A DNA stretch of 64,000 nt, taken from positions 8,659,501 to 8,723,500 of the forward strand of contig CM070617.1 in NCBI GenBank assembly GCA_036346255.1. The letters are read 5' to 3'. The first letter of the stretch is position 1; each line of letters starts with the position of its first letter. Below the pieces are notes generated by a model. It was not told the origin of the DNA. It saw only the letters and a list, made by a program, of their open reading frames with translations, and did no database searches. The position numbers were made by a program, and so were the translations under genes. The DNA is from Ampelocalamus luodianensis. Its lineage: Eukaryota; Streptophyta; Magnoliopsida; Poales; Poaceae. Of this stretch, positions 1-11,198 are shown piece by piece.

Positions 1-86
1 TATTTAACTGCTTGATTCAATATTTAAGAAAGGATGTTAGTGCAACTGTATTTAATGGCTTAAATCTTTATTGAGTTACCAAAGAT

Positions 87-483
87 TGTTCACATGTGTG
101 AACAGTAGCATGGGTACTGTAGCGCCTTGATTTGTAAAGGATTACCTTCCTCAATAAGAATATCTATTTCTCTTGATAGTTGATTAGTTTACTTGTATAG
201 GGATTAGTTAATCGGAAGGTTATCTATTAGTTAGGAAAGTTATTATTGGATTGGATTGTTAGAGATATGTTTCCTTAGAGATTATTTTTAGGGGTCAAAT
301 CGAGTCATTCCTATAAAAGGGGTAACATGTATCCATTATTAATCAAGCAAGAAGAACAAAGAAACAATAGTTCATCCCCGTCTATGTCTATCTTCCTCCT
401 CTAAAGTCTCTCCTCCTTCATGCCGTCGCCGCCCGGCCGTCCTCTTGGCGGTGTTTACCCTGTAATGATCTAAGATCATTACA
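87..483 (+). repeat. 5' LTR of the small element
   Basis: Runs from TGTTCACATG to CATTACA and matches 1010-1407. It has a TATA box (CTATAAAAGG) at about 311-320. A 17-bp imperfect palindrome (AATGATCT/AAGATCATT) lies just before its 3' end. Confidence 0.7.
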
Positions 484-485
484 TT

Positions 486-497
486 TGGTATCAGAGC
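486..497 (+). other. Primer-binding site (tRNA-iMet)
   Basis: TGGTATCAGAGC lies 2 bp after the 5' LTR. This is the standard plant LTR-retrotransposon complement of the initiator tRNA-Met 3' end. Confidence 0.85.
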
Positions 498-989
498 AGT
501 CGATCCCTTCCTACGACTTCTGCTACCATGATTATGGCGACAGATCAAACCATCAAACCTGCCGCCGAGTTGTTGGCTATGTAAAGGCTAACACCAACAA
601 GATGGCCATGAGTACCAACGACAATGACAAGAAGATGGCGAACATCTTCCTCGACATGCATACCACTTTAGAGAAGATGATCGTGGCGACAACAGCGAAG
701 CCTCCCACGGCGGCGGCGATGCCTTCTGCAGAGGTGGTGATGCCTTCCACGGCGGCGACGGAGCTGCCGCGGCCCTATCGAAGTACGTCGTGGCCACCGC
801 GGCGCTGCCAGGGTTGCTGCCATACCTGCCGTAGCAACCGTGAGTTTGCCGCAACTGCGCGTGGAGGCAATGATCTCCAAGGACTCATGTAGCCCTCGCA
901 ACCTCTCGTCAACATGGGGTCTCCTAAGGCTTCAGCCATGGTCATCGCCACAGCTCGAGGACGAGCTGTCGTGAAAGGAGGGGAGTAGT

Positions 990-1407
990 TGTCATGGGGC
1001 CGGGGGTACTGTTTATGTGTGTGAATAGTACTACAGGTACTGTAGCGCCTGGATTAGGAAATGATTACCTTCCCCAATAAGAATATCTATTTCTCTAGAT
1101 AGTTAATTAGTTTCCTTGTATAAGGATTAGTTAATCGGAAGGTTATCTATTAGTTAGAAAAGTTATTATTGGATTAAATTGTTAGAGATATGTTTTTTAA
1201 GAGATTATTTCTTAGGTGTCAAGTCGAGTCATCCCTATAAAAGGGGTAATTTATATCCATCATCAATCAAGCAAGAAGAACAAAGAAACAATAGTTCATC
1301 CTCGTCTATGTCTATCTTCCCCCTCTAAAGTCTCTCCCCCTTCAAGTTGTCGCCGTCCGGCCGTCCTCCTGGCGGTGTTTACCCCGTAATGATCTAAGAT
1401 CATTACA
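990..1407 (+). repeat. 3' LTR of the small element
   Basis: Starts TGTCATGGGG after the purine tract and ends CATTACA. It has a TATA box at 1234-1243 and the same palindrome near its end as the 5' LTR. Confidence 0.7.
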
Positions 1408-1883
1408 TGACGATATGCCATTTTGGAAGGTTAATTTGTGTTTGAGGTTGCAATGCTTTGCATTCTCCGGAGTTTCAATTGGAACCTGGGCTCGATGAAC
1501 TTCAATAATATTCCTGGGAGTTGGTGATATTGTTTTATTATGGTTAACACTTAACATGCGGAAGGTTGTGTTCTAGTGGTTTCAGAATAGGATCGATGGT
1601 AAGGCAGCTGCATGGTTTCTTCAATGGTGGCTGAAAGTGTTGCTAACATTAATAAGGATATGTTTTAGGCACATCTTGGACTAGCATTATGATTTGATTT
1701 TTCCTTGATAATACCTACATGGCTACATGGAGGGCTCCATGAGTGCTTGTATGGAAACCAAATCCATCAAACTATAGTATCTAACTGCAAGAATTTTTAA
1801 TTTTTATATTATGTTTTGCGTCGTATACAAAGTTAATAATGAAAGGACTTTGCTTTTGATTTTCTGTAATGCTATTTGTGCAG
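1408..1883 (+). other. Probable intron sequence upstream of the first visible ALG9 exon
   Basis: AT-rich DNA with no recognisable exon; the same holds for 1-86. The acceptor CAG at 1881-1883 opens the first exon that I can align to ALG9. Confidence 0.5.
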
Positions 1884-4800
1884 TTCCAAATTTGCTCTTA
1901 GGTCATATTTGTACCTTTTCATTCATGCTCTTGTAGCTGGGCCTGCTTCATTGATATTTGGTGAGCATAAGGTTTGTGGTGTTTTACACTTTGTTTTCTT
2001 CACATTTTTAGACTTGCGGATTATTTCTTACTACTGATTTGTGTCCAGCACTAACCATATTTCACCTTCTGTTGTGACTGTAAAGGTTCGTGTGTTCTAC
2101 TCAGTGAGAATCTTTCTTGGCCTTATATCAACTATAACGGAAACTGTTCTGGTAGTTGCTCTTTCAATAAGATATGGAAAGAGACTTGCTTGTTATGTCC
2201 TTGCAATGCTATGCTTAACCAGTGGTTGCTTCTTTGCCAGTACCAGTATGCTTCTCATCTTTCAGTTTTCTATTATCATATGGAAAGTCCATTGCAGATG
2301 TGTAATTATTCAAACTAAAGGGTTATCTTATCTTATTAATATTTCTTATTCCAGGTTTCTTGCCAAGTTCATTCTCCATGTATGCTGTAACACTTTCGTC
2401 AGCACTCTTCCTTCTTGAGAAGTATGCCGGATTGCCGGTGCAGTCTCTGTCGCAGCCGCAGGAGTAATCCTTGGTTGGCCTCTCTCAATTTTGGTGTTTC
2501 TCCCTGTTACTGTTTACTCATTAATTAGGGGACCTTTTAAAAGAGTATTTTTGTCTGGACTTCTGACTTCATTGTGCCTTCTTGTAAGTTATTCCTTCAC
2601 AATATCATTATTTTATTATGTGAACAAGTTCAAATTTGATCTGATTATGACAAATGTATGCTAGGTCCTTTCGTTAGTTGCTGATTATTACTGCTATGGT
2701 AGATGGACATCATCAGTGCTCATTCTTCTAAAATATAATGTGCTTGGTGGTGGTGAAAGTCACTTGTATGGAACAGAGGGACCTTCATTCTACTTCAGGA
2801 ATGGATTCAATAACTTCAATTTTGCGTTCATTTTGGCTCTTCTATTCTTGGGCGTTGCACCATTTGCAAGGAAGAAATATGCCCCAGATCTATTGATAGT
2901 CGTCTCTCCTGTCTACATTTGGTTGGCGTTCATGTCTTTGCAGGCACACAAGGAAGAATGGTAAGCATTGAAGTATAAGTACTAGCTTATCGGTCGGTTG
3001 AACATGTAATATAGGAAAATCATCTTTTGGGTAAAATGATTTTTCTCTGCACAAAGACATTATACAGAAACAACTAGAATTGCTTATTTCTGTTCGCCTA
3101 TAATTGAACCTAACACAGAAGCTGCATCAATTGTGTGTATGCTCCTTCTGTAGCACTTGCATCAGTTTGGTTAGACAGCTCAACTTGATGTATGAAGGGG
3201 TGTCTTTTCTTTCAGTTTCTGTTTGTTCTCTTTATATCCCTTAAATTCTGTTGTTTGTCTGCACTCTGCAGTAACAACTAACAAGTTCATTTTTTTCTCA
3301 GTTTAGAGTTCAGATACAACAATGAGGTGTTCCCAAACTTTGTTTTAACCTCAGTCTTCCTAAGTTGCCAATGAGTTTGGCTTTCTTATTTCTTTTTGCT
3401 AATTTTCTTACTTCAGATACTAAAACTAATTTTAACTACTTTAACCAATCCAAAATTTATGAATCTACAAGCAGCCAAATCAGCCAGTTTTGGGGTATGA
3501 TTTTATCGAAGAATGAAACCGTTCTGACTAGTTGCTGCTGGTAACTTAGTAGTTTAGAGTAACCACCAGGTTTTCTATATTTCCTTGTCATATGTATTTT
3601 GATGTATGAAAATAACACCATTGTTTTGGGGTATGATTTTATCGAAGAATGTTTCTTGACATTCTCCTAGTCCTTGCTGGTTATTGCTACTCTACAGATG
3701 AAAGATAGAAACTAACCAAACTTTTCCTCAATCTGTTCATGCAGGTTTCTCTATACAATTTATCCATTGATATGTGTTGCAGCTGCAGCTGTTATTGACA
3801 GCTTTCCTGATTTTTTCCATGACAGATATTTATCTGAGCAGTCTATCTTTGAAAAGGTGATCTTGAAGTCCTAAATTGCATTTATATATCTCTTAGTTTC
3901 TGCGAATTATTTTAAAATTATTTTCTGATACATGTGACAGATAGCGAAAGGCTTGCGGCCTTTGATCCTTGGCTTTATTTTGTGTGCCTCCCACAGCCGA
4001 ACATTGTCCATGTTGAATGGATATGGTGCTCCCCTGCAGATCTATCAGCATCTAGAGTATCATGAAGATATTGGGCCTGGTAAGGACCTACCAATATATT
4101 CATTAAACAGGTTTCACTTGTAATACAATGTTTCTAGTATTGTTTTGTGCATGCTTAGTATGCACTATGCACGGCTTCTATCATTTGCTTCTATTTTTAC
4201 CAATATTTGCTGTATCCTCGCACTCATCGGCTTGCCTTAGTTATACAAATGCAGCTCTTTACATTGCATTGAGCAGCCATTCGGTGAATCATGGATTATC
4301 CACAAAATGTTGTACAATTATAGGTTTATAACGAACTTGCTGTATGTATTTGTTTACAGGGTCTATTCTCTGTGTTGGGAGTGAATGGCATCGGTATCCT
4401 TCATCGTTTTTCATACCCTCCTATATTAGTGAAGTACGGTGGATAGATGATGGCTTCCGAGGGCTTCTTCCAGTTCCCTTCAATGAAACCCTGGGAGGCA
4501 CCACTGCTGCTCCATCTTATTTCAATAGCAAGAATAAGGCCTCTGACGAGCAATATGTATTTCCTTGTGTCTTAAAGCTTTACAGTACACTTTTCCTCTT
4601 ACAATACTCCGAGTAACAACTGATTTATACTTTTCGTTGCAGTTGAGAGACATTGGAGCATGTAGCTTACTGGTGGAACTTGATCTCAGACGACCTTATC
4701 CCTCTCGTGGGAATGACCTGTCAACATGGGAGGTAGATCCATACTCATAATCTTCTTATCGATGCGTTAAGTCCCAGTTCTATTTTTGCCATCTGATAAA

Positions 4801-4957
4801 TCTGTGAATTCTTCCAGACGCTGGCGGCGCTGCCCTTTCTAGATAGAGAGCTTTCACCTGCATTATACCGGTCGTTCTTCATACCGTACCGATGGCAGCA
4901 TAATAATGCTTTTGGTCTGTACAAGTTACTGAGGAGGGTGCGTACCGACCAAGGGTA
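1884..4957 (+). CDS. ALG9: ALG9-type dolichyl-P-mannose alpha-1,2-mannosyltransferase, 3' part, possibly damaged
   Basis: GT22-family, multi-pass ER membrane enzyme that adds alpha-1,2-mannose from Dol-P-Man to the lipid-linked N-glycan precursor. Visible exons are 1884-1971, 2086-2245, 2355-2583, 2665-2960, 3745-3856, 3941-4079, 4360-4556, 4643-4732 and 4818-4957, all with GT-AG borders and matching phases. N-terminal exons, with the usual catalytic loop, lie left of the window. Recognisable stretches are KFALRSYLYLFIHALVAGP, KYNVLGGGESHLYGTEGP, SLQAHKEE and LVELDLRRPYPSRGNDLSTW. Two oddities are present. A one-base frameshift at about 2429-2433 in exon 3 ends the frame early. The family motif HKEERFL reads HKEEWFL across the 2960/3745 junction. 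The gene is either decaying or contains consensus errors. The family assignment is firm; functionality is uncertain. Confidence 0.88.
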
Positions 4958-5759
4958 ATCTAGATCTGTATTAGCGGGAGGATATCAATGCATTTTCTTT
5001 AGTGAGCTAAGTCATATATGATTGGTCGGATCAAACTGATCGGCAAATTTAGATATTCAGATGTTTCTGACCAAGACGTGCTTTCCCAGTTTGTGAAATG
5101 CTGGACATGTTATGTGTAGGCTGTTGTGTGTAGACTGATCCTCTCCGACATACGGACTTTTAACTGAAATAGTTTCCTAGCTTTCGTGATTGATGCTGTG
5201 CGTGCGGATGTTGATGTTCCAAGTGTGTTTATCCGTGCGTTGCCTGTCGATTGTGTCCCTGGATGGATTTGCATCCTCTGTCATGCTATGGGCAATGTCA
5301 CGGTGGTATGCCTAGATCTGAGCCCTGATCTACGTTTCCAGTCGTGACCCTTGTTTCGACTGTTTGTTGAATCTTATTCTTAGGCGATGACAGACAACGA
5401 ACTCATGAGCCGTCCTAGTCCCTAGTAGAGCTCATGCTGTGCAAACTGTTACTAGCAAAAGATTGGTATGCAAAATGTTACTTCCAAAATTGCAAACCCT
5501 TTCTTTCCAATTGAGTACTCGTTTGCAAAACAAATTCGATAATCTGGAGTGGCATAAAAACCGCTGATTACACTTGTATTATTATACATTTCGAGTGGTT
5601 TAAATTCGATATTGTTATTTCGAAAATTCCAAAATCGCGAGATTTGCCGTTAACAATTTATACAGCAACCGCCTCCCGCTGTCGCTCGCAAACCGAACCG
5701 TCGCGCCATTTCCTTCCCTCTCGCAAGTCACCCACTAACACGCACGCAAATACGCAGCC
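4958..5759. other. Intergenic: ALG9 3' flank and upstream region of the gag-like gene
   Basis: Probably holds the ALG9 3' UTR. From about 5520 it becomes AT-rich, then C-rich toward the next start codon. No other gene is seen. Confidence 0.6.
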
Positions 5760-6827
5760 ATGGCCCGCGCGTCCACCGACCTCTCCGCCTCCGGCCGCGA
5801 TGCGCCGGTCCGCCGCCGGCGCCGGGGAGGTCGCCTCCGACTACACCGCCGACGCTCCCTGACCCCGACCTCCGCTGGCCCAACCTCCCGAGAACTCACC
5901 CCTTCGTCCTCCGAGGTATCAGTCTCCCCACCACCATCTTATCTCCCCTCCCCGGGCATCGCCACCGCCTCCTACGTCGCCGTCGCCCCTCTCCCCATCT
6001 TCCGCGGCGACCCCGGCGAGTGCCCCGACGCCCACCTCGCCCGCTTCGACCGCGTCTGCCGCGCCAACAACGCCGCCTCCACGGCCGCCGCTGCCCGTAT
6101 CTTCCCGGCGTCCCTCGACGCCGACGCCGCGCTGTGGTACGATCTCACGGCCTGCGGGGCCTCCGCTTCCTCCTCACCCTCGCCGTGGCCCGCCATACGC
6201 GCCGCCTTCCTCGACTTCTTCCGCCCGCCGGGCGCCGCCGACCGCGCGCGCGCCGAGCTCATGTCGCTGAGGCAGCGCCCCGGCGAGGCCGTCAACCGGT
6301 ACCACCTCCGCATGCAGGGGATCCTCCGGCGGTGCCCAGACGGCGGCGCTGACGTCCCCGACGCGTTCTTGAAGGCCGCGTTCGTCGACGGCCTCCGCGC
6401 CGAGTTCCAGGACTGGGTGGTGCCGCAGCAGCCGGAGGCGCTGGACGAGGCCGTGGCGCTGGCTCTGAGCTGGGAGCGCGCCGAGAGCGTCCGGGACGCG
6501 CGGCGCGCGGCGAAGGCGGCCGGCAACGCCGGCGGCAGGTGCGGGTTCTGCGGCGCGGAAGGGCACGAAGAGGCGCGGTGCGAGGTGCGGAGGAGGATGA
6601 GTGAGTTGTGGCTGAGGAGCAACAGCAGCGTGAGGGGAAGCGCGGCGGCGGGGAAGGAAGGGGAGGAGGCGGAGGAGGGAGCCGGGAGCACGAGGCTGGC
6701 GCGGCTCGGGAGCGCGATGAGCACGCGCTCGGTGCAGTGCCAGTGCCGGAAGCATCGGTGCTGGAAAAAGGCGGCGGCCGCGGCGAGCGAGGTCGCCGGA
6801 CGCGGCGAAGGGGATGCGGAGAAGTGA
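5760..6827 (+). CDS. Single-exon gag-like protein with CCHC zinc knuckle (candidate domesticated gag)
   Basis: 355 residues, intronless and very GC-rich, with a strong Kozak context (GCAGCCATGGCC). Residues 1-75 are an Arg/Ser/Pro-rich leader. Residues about 78-241 fit the retrotransposon gag fold: PIFRGDPGECPDAHLARF, then a Trp-containing helix (ALWYDL), the LRQRPGEAVNRYHLRM block and a FVDGL block. A zinc knuckle follows with exact CX2CX4HX4C spacing (C261, C264, H269, C274). The tail is Glu/Ala-rich and ends with a small Cys cluster (CQCRKHRCW). No protease, reverse transcriptase, LTR, PBS or polypurine tract flanks it. The LTR starting at 7021 belongs to another element, with a different gag. 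In retroelements gag binds RNA and assembles particles; a host role here is inference. It could also be an old, LTR-less gag remnant that remained open by chance. Confidence 0.7.
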   Translation: MARASTDLSASGRDAPVRRRRRGGRLRLHRRRSLTPTSAGPTSRELTPSSSEVSVSPPPSYLPSPGIATASYVAVAPLPIFRGDPGECPDAHLARFDRVCRANNAASTAAAARIFPASLDADAALWYDLTACGASASSSPSPWPAIRAAFLDFFRPPGAADRARAELMSLRQRPGEAVNRYHLRMQGILRRCPDGGADVPDAFLKAAFVDGLRAEFQDWVVPQQPEALDEAVALALSWERAESVRDARRAAKAAGNAGGRCGFCGAEGHEEARCEVRRRMSELWLRSNSSVRGSAAAGKEGEEAEEGAGSTRLARLGSAMSTRSVQCQCRKHRCWKKAAAAASEVAGRGEGDAEK

Positions 6828-7069
6828 ATCAGTGTGTTCTTTGTACAGCTCAGCTGGTCCTACGTTAGTTGATATCAATGGAGTATTAAGCTAGCAATGT
6901 AACTGTTGTAACCTATACTACTTAATTAGTCTTGTACTCGCATTGTCTTTTTATTCATTTCATTTTCACATGAAACTACTAAGTTGTGGAATTCCCACGC
7001 CTCATTTTATAATAAGTAAATGTCGTAGGGGTAGTCCACCGCTCTAACGACTCGGTGAATACCACAAGA

Positions 7070-7500
7070 AGGCTCCCAAGGGCCATGGGCTAAAGACGCG
7101 ACTAGAGCTCTCGAAGGGTACCAAGTACATCTTTGGAAAGACCCCGAAGAGCGTGTGAAGACCACTAGGAGGCTCATGAGGGCTAAGAGCTGGAGGCACG
7201 ACAAGGGCTCCCAGAGGGTACCAAGTACGCATTCGGGAAGGCCCCGAAGGGCGCACGAATGCCACCAAGAGGCGCGACTAGGGACTCCCAGAGGGTACTA
7301 AGTACGCCTTCGAGAAGATCCTGAAGGGCGCGCGAAGGCCACCAAGAGGTGCGACTAGGGGCTCCTAGAGGGTACCAAGTACGTCTTCGGGAAGACCCCG
7401 ACGGAGGCGCGAAGGACACCGAAAGGCCCCCGAGGGTCACAGGCAAAAGACACTTCACCTCCCCTCGCCTGAAGGGTACCATGTGTACCTTCGGGAGGGC
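7070..7500 (+). repeat. Minisatellite inside the LTR
   Basis: About four to five diverged units of 75-100 bp. Each contains GGGTACCAAGTACG, CTTCGGGAAGGCCCCGAAGGGC and an ACGACTAGGGGCTCC-like box. The LTR copies at about 11610-12120 and 17610-18130 carry the same array with one or two more units. Confidence 0.8.
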
Positions 7501-7790
7501 TGAAGGGTGCGGAAAGGCTGTCGAGCACCACGCATCCAGGAGCGAGGAGGCCCTCGGGATCCCTACCCGGGGCCACCTCGTGAGCACCAAAGGATGTCCG
7601 GGGCCCCTTGGTCCGGGGGCACCCAGTACGGTGCGAAGGGAGGGGAGTATCGGTGGACCGCCCGTACCGATCGGATGGACCCACCATAGACCGAAAGCTA
7701 CGTGTAGGGGAAGAAAAAACCCCTACGGTCTCTACAGGCATAAGGTCTTTTAGGGGTAAAACTATAATTTCGTGTACCTTGGTCAGAAGG

Positions 7791-7800
7791 CTATAAATAG
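7791..7800 (+). promoter_or_regulatory. LTR TATA box
   Basis: CTATAAATAG in the LTR, about 155 bp before the LTR end. The same box occurs at 21844-21853 in the 3' LTR. Confidence 0.6.
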
Positions 7801-8015
7801 TCGCCTCTCCCATGTATTCCAACAGGACTTTTTTCAAGGCAATTAATACACACTAAACTCTCTTGACATGAGTCCCCTCTTTTGAGGATCCCCTGGTCCC
7901 CCTCATGGTAATCGGGGTCCTCCTTTCTCTACTGTCTAGTCCTATTGCTACGACAGTTTGGGCCGTCCGTGGGGAACGACAAGAGAGTCACGAAACATAG
8001 TCCTGGAGCGCCGGT

Positions 8016-9690
8016 ATGGCCCCTCGAAAGAGGAGCACACCCAAGGTCTCGACCGCGGCGGCTGCTGCTCCCAATACCCCGAGGGCCAAGCGTAGTAGGA
8101 CCTCCACAGCAATGGTGACCACTGCCGAAGCCGCGAAGGAGGAGGCCAATAACTCCACACATGGAGACATTGTCGGGAGCGACACCAGGCCCACCGAGGC
8201 ATCTCTTCCCAAAAACTACCAGGCGGGCCCACCTCCGCTCGTTGCCACAGGCGTAACTTGGGAAGCATACGAGGCCCTCCAAAAGGAGTTGGTGGACCTA
8301 TGCCAGGAAATGCTGAGACTCCGATCATCACACGAGGACAGGCCATCGAAGAGGCGCCCCTACCACGGCACCACCGACCACCGCTCTAGGAGGACCCGAA
8401 TTCCTGTTGAGTGCGAGATTGAGGCGGTCCGTTGGTTGTGAGCTTCAAAATGCCGGACATCAAGCCATATGAGGGAACACGGACCCCTCGGAATTCCTCC
8501 GGATATACGAAACTGCCATCGAGGCGACTGGGGGAGACGACACCACAAAGGCAAAAAGCATCACCCTCACACTCGGAGGGTGGCGCTAACAGTTTTTCGC
8601 TATCCCCTCAGTCCATATACGTGTGGGAACAATTTGCAGGACCTCGTGCGCAATAACTTCAAAGGAAACTAAGCCGAATCAGGGACGCGGGCACTGTTCG
8701 CAATAAAACAAGCTCGGGCGTGTCCTGTGTAGCTTCTTCAAAAAGTTCGTGGAGGTCAAGTGTCGGTAAAGGGGTCAATGAAACCACCATTATAAATGCG
8801 CCACGTGCGGACTTCAAAGGGTCCCCATGCGAGAGGTTGGCACGCAAACCCGTCCGTCTTTGTGCGGAGCTCTTCGACAAGATGGAATAATACACAGGTT
8901 GAGGAAGACAACACCCAGAAGGGTCGAGGTCAGAGCCGGCCTCCCCGCGTCGCCACCATGCGCTTCACAGGAAGGAGGTCCCGTGGTCCCCACCGCGAGA
9001 CGGCTACCAAACCACGGGCCAACGACTACCGTCGAAAGGCGGCGGTGTCTACCATGTGGAAGTGGAGGACCCCGGAAGGAAGGCAAGGAGGTCGAGGGTC
9101 GAGGCCGCGGCGCAACGAGGTTGCCAATTGGACACTAGGACCGGTGCCAGAGGCCCCCTGCTATTTTGCGACCTCCACAGCGAAGGATCGCACGCGACCA
9201 AGGATTGTTGCACCATCATGTCCATGTAGGACTACATGAACTACGGCCAGCAGCTGGCTGAACGCGAGGATGGGTGGAGGCCGGGCAACCAGTTGCCCAC
9301 CCCGCCACAAAGACCTCGCATAGAGGGGTGCCATGGGGAGCACCCACAAAGGATCATCAACATGATCGCCGGAGGATCCTCGCTCGGTATGACATCGAAG
9401 AGACGGCGGCGTGCATACGCTAGAAAAATACACCACGTCGCGAGGTACCCCACCACAAGCCCACCTCGCTACGTCGAGATACCGATCACCTTCGGCCCCG
9501 AGGATGCCAGAGGCATGTACTTCCCCCACCAAGACCCCTCGTCATCTCAACTGACATCACGGATTTCGAGGTCAGATGTGTCCTTGTGGATGGAGGAAGC
9601 TCCGCTGACCTACTCTTCGTGGACACCTTCGACAAGATGATGATCCCCTGGGACCGCTTATCGACCCAAAGATACCTTTGGTAGGCTCGG
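8016..9690 (+). pseudogene. Gypsy gag-protease relic, copy 1
   Basis: The frame opens MAPRKRSTPKVS and then breaks repeatedly by small indels. Recognisable pieces across frames include FKMPDIKPYEGT, a capsid-like block around 8440-8760, LLFCDLHSEGSHATKDCC-like knuckle remains near 9165-9220, and the aspartic-protease signature VLVDGGSSADLLF (about 9575-9630). A stop follows the protease start and no pol follows. This copy is more broken than its duplicate at 13920-15650. Confidence 0.8.
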
Positions 9691-9776
9691 CCTTAAACCA
9701 AATTGACTTATTTGTCACATTAAGTGACGACTTCACGTCACATATATAATTTTAAAAAAGAGAGTGGAGAGGAAAA

Positions 9777-9790
9777 TATGCATATGCATA

Positions 9791-9829
<39 letters not shown>
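9777..9829. repeat. (AT)n microsatellite
   Basis: ATGCATATGCAT grading into about 20 AT dinucleotides. It lies exactly where the sense gag-protease relic stops and the antisense-coding part starts. The duplicate at 15741-15781 is shorter. Confidence 0.95.
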
Positions 9830-10384
9830 CCGTTCATGTCACGCCCCAGGGTGGGAGGAACAACACAGTAGTCCTCGGAGCCCCACCGTAAACATGCAAC
9901 GGGTGCTACTGCAAAAGACTCCTCGAGGGCAAGCCGCTATTCCAAACGAGCTCGCCACCCCCTCCCTGCCCTTAGCTCTGTTGCACCCCAAGGCCCTCGA
10001 GCAGGCGCTAGTTGCGGGGACGCACGACGTTCTGCGAAGATGGGTTTCGATTGGCGCGCGCCGCCACTCAGTCCCGCGTCGACACCGCCGTCGGCCTCGC
10101 TCGTCGCCTCGCATAGGAAGGGCTACCCATGCCGTTAGACCCAGAGAATGAAGGGGCATCGCAGCGATCGACCCCACGATGTCGCACTCCTCGGGCATGC
10201 AGGCCCTCCGAGAGTCGAATCACTGGGTCCGCATACGCGCAGTTCAAGTGAGGCTCGCGCACAACCAACCCGCTTCATGTGCTCTTCTCTAATGTAGGGG
10301 CCAAGAGCGGCTACATGGCATGGGCGGCCTCGTCAATGGGCATATCGCAATAAGAGCAGAGCTCCATTAAAAATTAATTAAAAA

Positions 10385-11046
10385 TTAGGGCAAAGACCCA
10401 AACCTTCACACTCGCCACGGTGATGGTAGGAAGCCCACCCTTTGGGTCCCCAAGCTTCACACTCCAGCCCTGCACCATCTCCAAGGTGGCAGTAAGATGG
10501 ATAAGCCCCCCGGTGGAGTGAAGACCGCTACCCATCGGAGAGATGGTAAAACCACCTTCGGTCGATCGGTGTCCCACCGTTTCGTCGTCGGGCGGGTGCT
10601 TTCATCGGCACCGTGCCTTCGGTTGGAAGTTGACGCTGCGAAGTTCAACATCTCGCCGGTGGTCTTCTTCTTCTTGGTGGTAGCGCCCGTTGTGAAGGTA
10701 AGCGAACAGGCGCCCCTCCCTGCTTGTCCTAGTGGATCGCATGATCCACTCAAAGACAACAGCTTGACGAGGAGTTGGGTGTCAATCGCACCAAATCCAC
10801 CCCATACACCAAGGACCCGCGCGACAGGCATGCATGGAATCCGGATGCCGCGATTGAAGAAGGCCACAAAGACCACAACCACGTCCAACTAAGGCGTCGG
10901 TGCGTCACCCCTCGGGAACTCGCACCTTCTCAAGGCTCTCGGCTTCCTCGTCCACAAGGGCACGGAGCACCGCTCCATCATAGTAGACCGATCGAGGTAG
11001 CTAGTGTAGACCACGTTGTTGTCTCCTCTTTCTTTGCAACCGTCAT
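10385..11046 (-). pseudogene. Antisense retroelement ORF, copy 1 (putative gypsy-type transposon domain)
   Basis: Reads opposite to gag. ATG at 11044-11046. The frame is broken by several indels but carries the same blocks as the better copy at 16363-17048, including VVVFVAFFN...GIRIPCMP. A minus-strand TATA box (CCTATAAAAAGGG) lies upstream at about 11186-11198. The blocks resemble the domain that Pfam calls putative gypsy type transposon (PF04195), common in grass genomes; this is from memory. Confidence 0.65.
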
Positions 11047-11185
11047 ATCGTAGCTCCGAAGGTCACACCGCCCGAACCTCGAAAGTCCGACTCACAGGCT
11101 CAGAGGACACAAAGCACAAAACCACAAAGGTGGGGAGTTAGGGTTTTCAAGCGGGAGACAAAGAGAATGGCTGGGGGTCATCCCC

Positions 11186-11198
11186 CTTTTTATAGGCG
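11186..11198 (-). promoter_or_regulatory. Minus-strand TATA box for the antisense ORF
   Basis: Read on the minus strand it is CCTATAAAAAGGG. It lies about 140 bp upstream of the antisense ATG at 11046, with a leader containing CCCTAACTCCCCACC. The duplicate is at about 17187-17199. Confidence 0.5.

Larger units (their letters stand above)
87..1407 (+). mobile_element. Small non-autonomous LTR retrotransposon (TRIM-like)
   Basis: Two similar LTRs of about 400 bp flank only about 506 bp of internal DNA. The internal part starts with a primer-binding site matching initiator tRNA-Met and ends with a purine-rich tract at about 973-989. No long open frame with gag or pol motifs is seen; the 485-892 frame is low-complexity and uninformative. 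The element lies in the same orientation as the ALG9-type gene and sits upstream of its first visible exon, probably inside an intron. I could not find a convincing TSD. The 5' LTR appears about 20 bp shorter at its outer end than the 3' LTR, which may explain this. Confidence 0.75.
7021..7955 (+). repeat. 5' LTR of the composite Gypsy element
   Basis: 935 bp, TGTCGTAGG to ACGACA. It has a TATA box (CTATAAATAG) at 7791-7800 and a minisatellite in its U3 part. It is the only uninterrupted copy of this LTR in the window. Confidence 0.8.

Noticed and set aside
485..892. A 135-codon frame inside the small LTR element as a gag gene
   Set aside because: It begins within the primer-binding site on a non-ATG codon and has only low-complexity Ala/Pro/Arg content.
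5972..6878. Long minus-strand frames of 234-250 codons opposite the gag-like gene
   Set aside because: They result from high GC content on the reverse strand. The sense frame has the gag blocks and the exact zinc knuckle.
7070..7500. CRISPR-like array
   Set aside because: Units are diverged, contiguous and inside an LTR of a plant retrotransposon; there are no unique spacers.
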